From Psoroptes ovis (Eukaryota; Arthropoda; Arachnida; Sarcoptiformes; Psoroptidae): a stretch of 64,000 nt of DNA. The notes beneath the pieces are model-generated. The model worked only from the letters and a program-made list of their open reading frames with translations. It did no database searches and had not been told where the DNA came from. This document shows positions 58,101 to 64,000 of the stretch, piece after piece. The position numbers were made by a program, and so were the translations under genes. The stretch spans positions 1,178,001 through 1,242,000 of the forward strand of contig PQWQ01000014.1 of assembly GCA_002943765.1 (NCBI GenBank), given 5' to 3'. Numbering within the stretch: the stretch's first letter is position 1; every line of letters starts with the position of its first letter.

Positions 58101-60795
58101 TGTGAATATCGCATTGAATTAATGAATAATGATCTAGCCAGATGTTAAAGGATTCAGGTCTGAACACTATTATCATCATTTTGAATCATTAACATTTATT
58201 CAAAAATTGATAATTGAAATTTAACTCTTTGAAATTGTATCGCATTAAATTTTTAGCTGAAATTTTCAAAATTTTAATGACAAGTTACATATTATTCAAC
58301 GCGTGTGCCTGTGTTTATGTGTAAAATGATCAGCATTTTTACTATGGTTGCAACAGCAGTAGTGACAATTATGGGAAACAAATAGTTTTGAAAATTTATA
58401 TTTCCTCATACTACAATTCATTGAGTAAATAAATGAAAGGAACTGACCGGTGGTCAAATTTTTTTATTTTTTTTGAAATTTTCATTCAGTTTAATTTAGT
58501 TTTATTAGTTTGTCTGGGCGAAACATTTTAAAATTTTTAAATGTTTCACATTTCAAAAAAAAAAAAAAAAAACGAAACCATTGTTTATCCTATTATTCAA
58601 GCTATAATTTTCGATGCTTGAATATAATGCAAATATAATTATTTGACATTAGATGAATTGAACTTTGAATATATGATTTCTATTGTTTTCAATTCTTAAA
58701 GATGGATGAACAATGATAAATGAATGTGAAATGCAATCAAAAATTTGAGAAATAATCGTTTTCAAATCGAAAAAATCGATTTTTTTTTCTGCTCTGCAGC
58801 AGCAGCAGCAAACAATCAAATATCTTAAAGGTGTTAATTTACCCAGAAGAAACTTGCTATTCATTCATCAATTGTATTATATAAAGGTGTTTGTTGATTT
58901 ATTTATTTATTTATTCATTCATTTATTCATTCATTCATTAATTCATTAATAATTAATAATGATCATAATATCTATGATAAGCTTGATAATAATAATAGGG
59001 TCGAACAATGAATTAATGTGGAATTTGCATTTTCTAGTACACATTTTTTTTCTCGATTAATTATCATTATTTTTATTCGATAATATCTTAGCATCTTAGA
59101 CTTGAAATTGAACATTTTTTTGATTTTTTTTACTTGAATATATGCAGATATACGGAAGAGAAAACGATTGGAAAAAAATCATCCAACACCACCAACAACA
59201 CTAACAATGGTAATAATGAAAATAATCGTTCATTATTATCGCCAACAACAACAACAACAACAGCAATGAAAACATCGTCAAATATTAATGTGAATAATAA
59301 TAAACAGCAACGAATAAATGTATCGAATATTGTATTCAATAGTAATAATAATCTAAATAATAGTAATAATGGTAATGGTAATAATAATAAAAATCGTGGC
59401 CAAATATCAATGTATAAATTTATAAATACAAAGGGTAAAAAATTAAATAATAATAAAGTTCATGGTATATATAATATTGTTAATAATAATAATAATAATA
59501 TGATTATAAATAATATTAATAAAAATCATCCAAATAATAATATTATTAATCATCATCATCATCATCATAATCATTATTTTGATGAAAGTAATGATTATGA
59601 TTATATGATGATAAGGCCATCATCATCATCATCAGCAACAACAATATCATCATCATCCACATCATCATCATCAATATTACCATCAGTAACAGCAACAAAA
59701 TATGTGATTAATAATCATAATTTTCTAAAAAAACGTATTTCAGCTATTGATAAAATACAAGAAGAATTACGTGAAATGAAACTAAGAGAAGATGAACTAA
59801 GGTAGGTGGTGAATAATGATAATAAAATATTTTGAAAAAATAAATAAATAAATATTAGGTTGTCCCATAAGTTCTTGTTGATTTTCCAATGATTTTCTAT
59901 GATATAACCAGCAAGAACTTATGGGACAACCTAATAAATAATGTTTCGTGTTGGAATAAATGGTCATAATTTTAATGATTAAAACTATTGGATAGTTATG
60001 ATAATGATTAATATGATTAACATTATCATTTGACCGATTTTGTTTCATACTTCTTGCAGTCAAATTTCGAATTAAATTTTTCAATTTTTAATTTCAATTT
60101 CTTTAAAATTTTTCATAAATTACTTTTTTTTAATTTCAAAATTTGGCCCCATTTCTTTCAATTATATCCTCCGGTCTTCAACGAAAAAAAAAAAAAAAAT
60201 ACAGATGTCAACGTCTTCGTATCGGTATTTCTTATCCGAATTTAAATTCAATTTGTGATGATGATTTTACAAGTGATGATCAAACAATTGAATCAAGTGA
60301 AGAGAATAAAGATTCATTTCATAGCCGTTGTAGTAGTAATCCTGATTTTTCGAATGGTAATGGTCAATCATCATCATCATCACCAACACCGCCATCATAT
60401 ACAATGCCAATGGTTGATTTGAATAACATTGAAATAACAACATCAACATCAACATCATCATCGACATCATCAACATTTGCATCCGATCAATCGGATTCAA
60501 TTAATAATGATTGTGTATGTATAAAATTTATGTCAGAAATTTTTTTACTTTGAACATTTTTAATGATATTCAATCTTTTTACGATTTTTTTTGAATTATT
60601 TCTTATATTAATGCTATCAATAATAATGAAAAAATAAAGGGATTAAAAATTGGTGGCCCACGTCGAAAAATACCGTTGATTGCAATTTGGGAGCAAAAAA
60701 TCAATGAACAACAACAACACGGTGATACATCGCCGATTGCAACAACAACAACATCGACAGTATCAATGGAAATGGATAAAAATGACAGCAAATAA
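55137..60795 (+). CDS. Low-complexity coiled-coil protein, four-exon model (first exon tentative)
   Basis: The proposed exons are 55137-55321, 59148-59801, 60205-60514 and 60640-60795, giving 434 residues. Exons 2-4 are supported by GT-AG sites and matching phases. Exon 1 is included because it has a clean donor (ACAG|GTAGGA) and its two carry-over bases complete an Arg codon with exon 2, but the 3.8-kb intron makes it uncertain. Exon 2 is rich in Asn, Ser, Thr and His and ends in a charged helix, 'AIDKIQEELREMKLREDELR'. Exon 3 opens 'LRIGISYPNLNSICDDD'. Exon 4 contains 'GGPRRKIPLIAIWEQKINEQ'. The charged helix, the SYPNL-like motif and the C-terminal IAIWEQ loosely recall the C-terminal region of MISP/AKAP2-type proteins; I would not assign that family. 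The second intron hosts an 80-bp MITE (59855). Confidence 0.5.
59855..59934. mobile_element. 80-bp TA-flanked palindromic MITE inside an intron, subfamily A
   Basis: It starts TTAGGTTGTCCCATAAGTTC and ends with its exact complement. The outer 23 nt of the arms pair perfectly, the best preserved copy in the window. TA lies on both sides; length 80 bp. It sits in the intron 59802-60204, so it is probably transcribed as a hairpin within the pre-mRNA. Confidence 0.9.
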
Positions 60796-61605
60796 TCAAT
60801 AATCGAAAATGTTATCGAAAACAATATGAACTGAAATGATTTGAGATGAATGGGAAAAAAAAACAATTGATTTATAATTATAAATAATAATATTATTATT
60901 ATAATTTATTGCCAGAGGGCAAAATTTCATAATTTATTATTATTACTTTTTATATTTTCATTTATTTTTTTTTCGGTGTCTGATTTATGGAGAAAATTAT
61001 TATTAATCATTGACATGTTTTATTATTATTTCTATTATTATTATAATCAATAACAATATACATATAAATACCTGTATTTTATTTTGATTTTTATATTTTA
61101 TTTTTGCCATTTTCAATCATTTTCTATGCTATGAAAAAACACAAAACAAAAAACTATCCCATTTTTTATTCGTAGATATTTTTGATGATGATTTATTGTA
61201 TTGTTTATTGGGCAATGATTACATACATCTATTTTGAATCACATTTTCTTTGTTCCAAAACAAATGATTTTGATGCAAAAATTGATACAAACGTTGACCG
61301 ATATATTGATATGTGTGTTTGATATCATCATCGATATTTATCATCATAAATGATTTTGAAAATTGATAATTGTTAACATTTTTTTAAAAAAAATTTTTCT
61401 CTGAATAAACTTATCGATAAATTATCCTCGTTGAAAAAACTAAATAATTAATTGATTTATCATTTCATTTTAAAAAAAAAAACACACCAAATAATAAGAC
61501 ATAAAACAAACGATATGATTGATGGATGGATGTATGGATGGTCAATAATGCAACATAAGACGATTAAAATGATTTGATTGCAATTGATCGAAAACAAACA
61601 AAATA

Positions 61606-61685
61606 TTAGATTGTCCGAAAAGTTAATTTCACTTAATCAATAGAGTTGTTCATGAAAATTGGCTAGAACTTTCCGGACAACTTAG
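61606..61685. mobile_element. 80-bp TA-flanked palindromic MITE, subfamily B
   Basis: It starts TTAGATTGTCCGAAAAGTTA and ends TTTCCGGACAACTTAG, with TA on both sides; length 80 bp. Its reverse complement aligns almost end to end with the degenerate copy at 26509, sharing CCAATTTTCATGA and CAACTCTAT. Confidence 0.86.
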
Positions 61686-62229
61686 TAGAAAACCAATTTC
61701 AAAAAACATTTTAAACCTTTTTCATCATTCATTTCATTTCTTATTTCTTATTGTATTTGTATGAGATCTAATTTTTTAAATGTTTTTTTTCTTTGCTTAA
61801 AAAAAATTTGCTGATTTAAGTTTATATTTGACCTGATATCGTATTTGTTTGTTTGTTTGTTTATTTGTCTGCTTTGTCAAATAATAATAGCTTTCATTGT
61901 TTTTGTTTATTTGTTTGTTTATTTTGCCATTTGTTCATTTGTTTGATTTACTTTTTTCGATAGTAACAGCAACCTTATCATCATCAACATCATCATCGTT
62001 TACCATCATCATTATCATTATCATTGACTCAATTTTGTCATTTGTTTTTTTATTTTGAAAATAAATAATCAAAATCAGGACAATTGACAATTGGGTTTTA
62101 ATGTTTGTGTTGTTGTTGCTTGCTTGTTTGTACTTGAGAAAAACATATTGGTTGAAGCATTTAACAATAAGAATAATATATTTGAATGATGTAAAAATGG
62201 AAAAAATATTTCTTTTTGAAAAATAAAGA

Positions 62230-62262
62230 AATTCACATCATCTGGACTAAATGATGTGAATT
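62230..62262. other. Perfect 12-bp stem with 9-nt loop
   Basis: AATTCACATCAT (62230-62241) and ATGATGTGAATT (62251-62262) are exact complements around CTGGACTAA. Unlike most local palindromes it is not made only of A and T. It lies downstream of two convergent genes and could be a 3'-UTR stem-loop or a small RNA precursor. No direct evidence exists for either. Confidence 0.5.
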
Positions 62263-62685
62263 TTCATTCGTATTTTAAAAGATGATGATTATTATTTGCC
62301 ATTTATTTTAAATACACAAAATGCATTGAAATTGATAATCTTTTCTATTATTTTCATTCATTTTTTCAAGTTTATTTTAAGATTTCAAAAATATATTATT
62401 TTTTAAGATTTTTTGTTTTTTTTCTTTTCTAGAATTATTTATTTAAATATTTTTTCATTTTTTTTTTTGTATTTAAAAGATTGAAAATAAATGCATTTGT
62501 CTTTGAATTAATTCATTCATACATTCATTCATTCACATAGGAAAAATATGTTTCAAAGATTAACATAAATACTGAGGCTGAGATCATATTATTATAATCA
62601 TAATGAGTATTAATAATCATAAATTATTTCACATTTTTTTCAAAATGGAAATTAGTTTCATTCACATATATTCTCATTGTTTTTT

Positions 62686-64000
62686 TTAGTGATAATTATT
62701 ATTATCATTATTATTATTGTCACCAAAATTATTATCTAAATTATTATTACTGTTGTTGTTATTATTATTAACAACATCGATAACAATATTTTCTCGTTCA
62801 AATGGTTTCGATAGTTTTGAACGTTGCAATCCATTATCATTCATTATGGCGGTGGTGGTGGTGGTGGTTGTTGTTTGATTAATTGTTTTTCGCTGATGTT
62901 GTTGCTGTTGGGGTTGTTGAATACAATTATCATTGTAAATATTTGTTTTAATCGAATTATTCGATCTTTGATTTGCGGCTATTCCATTTTTATTGAACCA
63001 ATGATTAATTTTCAATCGTAATTGTCGTTTACGGCTATTGTTTATTAATTTTATCTGATTCAAATAATCACCTTGTGTTAGTGTTGCTGCAGCTTTCACT
63101 GCTGTCATTGTTGTTGTCGTATTCATTGTTGTCTGTGGCATTGATTTCGTTATTGTTTGCAATGTGTTTTTACAAGTAACAACAATATTTTCATTATCAA
63201 CATTTTGATCATCTTGATCATCATCATCATCATCATCGATCATGATTATATCGTTATTATTATCATCAATATTATTAATATCAATGATACTCGTATTATC
63301 ATTAACAATTTTAAATGTTGAATTAATCGAACCGGAACAATTATTTTTTCGTTTATATTGATGATTATTATGATAATTATTGTAATTACCTGATGAATGA
63401 TTAATGTCATTATTGTTATTATTGTTTTTCACGTCAATATTATCGATATTTGATAAATGACATTCAACCATTTTAATGTCATTATTATCATTATTGTTAT
63501 TGAGAAAATCATCATCACTGATTCGATAATCATTACCTGCCATAATATTATTTGACTCTTTTTGTTTGATGGCCATGTTGTCCATTTGATCATGGCTATC
63601 ATGATTCCATAAAAAATTTTGTTTCCTTCATTTCAATGAAATTATTGAAAAAAAAAACAAAATTATTGAAAATAAAAATGACAAGAATATTTCGTAAAAA
63701 AACTAACAGTTTCAGCCATTTTTGTTGATAACCAACAATCGAACCTGGACGACAAATACGAATCCAAGCAATAGCTTCCAATGCAGTAAAATGCCAATGT
63801 TTCATCAAATAACAAGCAATCATTGTTCCTGTACGTCCAAGACCTGCTTTACAGTGAACAGCAATGGCACCGGTGCTTGTTTCCGCAATGCGAAGAAATT
63901 CATTTACAATGTAATCATTTGGCACACCACCATCTATGAATATAAGATTATAATGTTTGAAACCTTTTTCAGTGAACATTTTCGCATCGTAACGACTTTT
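62686..64000 (-). CDS. CDC14: CDC14 dual-specificity phosphatase (C-terminal half; 5' part outside window)
   Basis: Exons on the minus strand are from beyond 64000 to 63708, and 63625-62686, with an 82-nt intron whose phase fits. The catalytic domain shows 'YDAKMFTEKGFKHYNLIFID' (with the general-acid Asp), the signature 'VHCKAGLGRTGTMIACYLMK' with the CX5R nucleophile and Arg, and 'IAWIRICRPGSIVGYQQ'. Across the splice the motif 'KQNFLW' corresponds to the family KQ..LW. The remaining about 300 residues are a highly Asn/Asp/Thr-rich tail that keeps the conserved 'LTQGDYLNQIKLINNSRKR' motif in its middle. CDC14 reverses CDK phosphorylation in mitosis and at centrosomes or cilia. The gene end at TAA 62686 is clear; the N-terminal domain is outside the window. 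Confidence 0.94.

Larger units (their letters stand above)
60796..62685. other. Convergent intergenic region
   Basis: The 3' regions of two convergent genes. It contains AT simple repeats, a TTTG-rich tract (about 61845-61950), a MITE at 61606 and a hairpin at 62230. No additional exon is seen. Confidence 0.55.

Overview
The window is eukaryotic and metazoan. It is very AT-rich, its introns are mostly 55-150 nt with GT-AG borders, and its proteins carry many Gln, Asn and Ser runs. The recognisable genes are PPWD1, ATG16L1, YTHDC1, FAM151, an alpha-arrestin, GTF2F1, RpL37, AMPK-alpha, CUEDC1 and CDC14. This mix, with Tc1/mariner and Ty3/gypsy elements, fits a small arthropod genome. An astigmatid mite (dust or scab mite) is my best guess, but the taxon is an inference from compactness, composition and protein style.

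Layout. 1-8.9 kb is gene-dense: the 5' part of PPWD1 (-), an intronless ATG16L1 (+), YTHDC1 (+) and an unrecognised Lys/Gln-rich protein with an N-terminal hydrophobic segment (+). At 8.94-10.67 kb there is a minisatellite of about 39 units of 44 bp. FAM151B-like (-) lies at 12.3-13.4 kb. A desert of about 19.6 kb (13.4-33.0 kb) follows; I find no coding exon there, only microsatellites, palindromes and six short TA-flanked inverted-repeat elements. 33.0-44.3 kb is dense again: alpha-arrestin (+), a small unknown gene (-), TFIIF-alpha (+), an mTERF-like gene (-) head-to-head with RpL37 (+), AMPK-alpha (-), CUEDC1 (-) and a small Asn-rich gene (-). 44.3-55.1 kb holds a dead mariner (46640-47717) and a Ty3/gypsy retrotransposon (48900-53337) with identical 158-bp LTRs. 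55.1-60.8 kb holds a four-exon low-complexity gene (+) that is partly conjectural. 62.7-64.0 kb is the 3' part of CDC14 (-).

The genes do not form one pathway. They are housekeeping genes of autophagy (ATG16L1, AMPK), RNA processing and transcription (PPWD1, YTHDC1, TFIIF-alpha), translation (RpL37), ubiquitin/trafficking (CUEDC1, arrestin) and the cell cycle (CDC14). The most distinctive content is non-genic: a family of palindromic elements, seven of eight exactly 80 bp and flanked by TA, in at least three internal-sequence subfamilies; the two-state 44-bp minisatellite; and a gypsy element whose pol frame is broken, or recoded, at an A-AAA-AAG heptamer inside reverse transcriptase.
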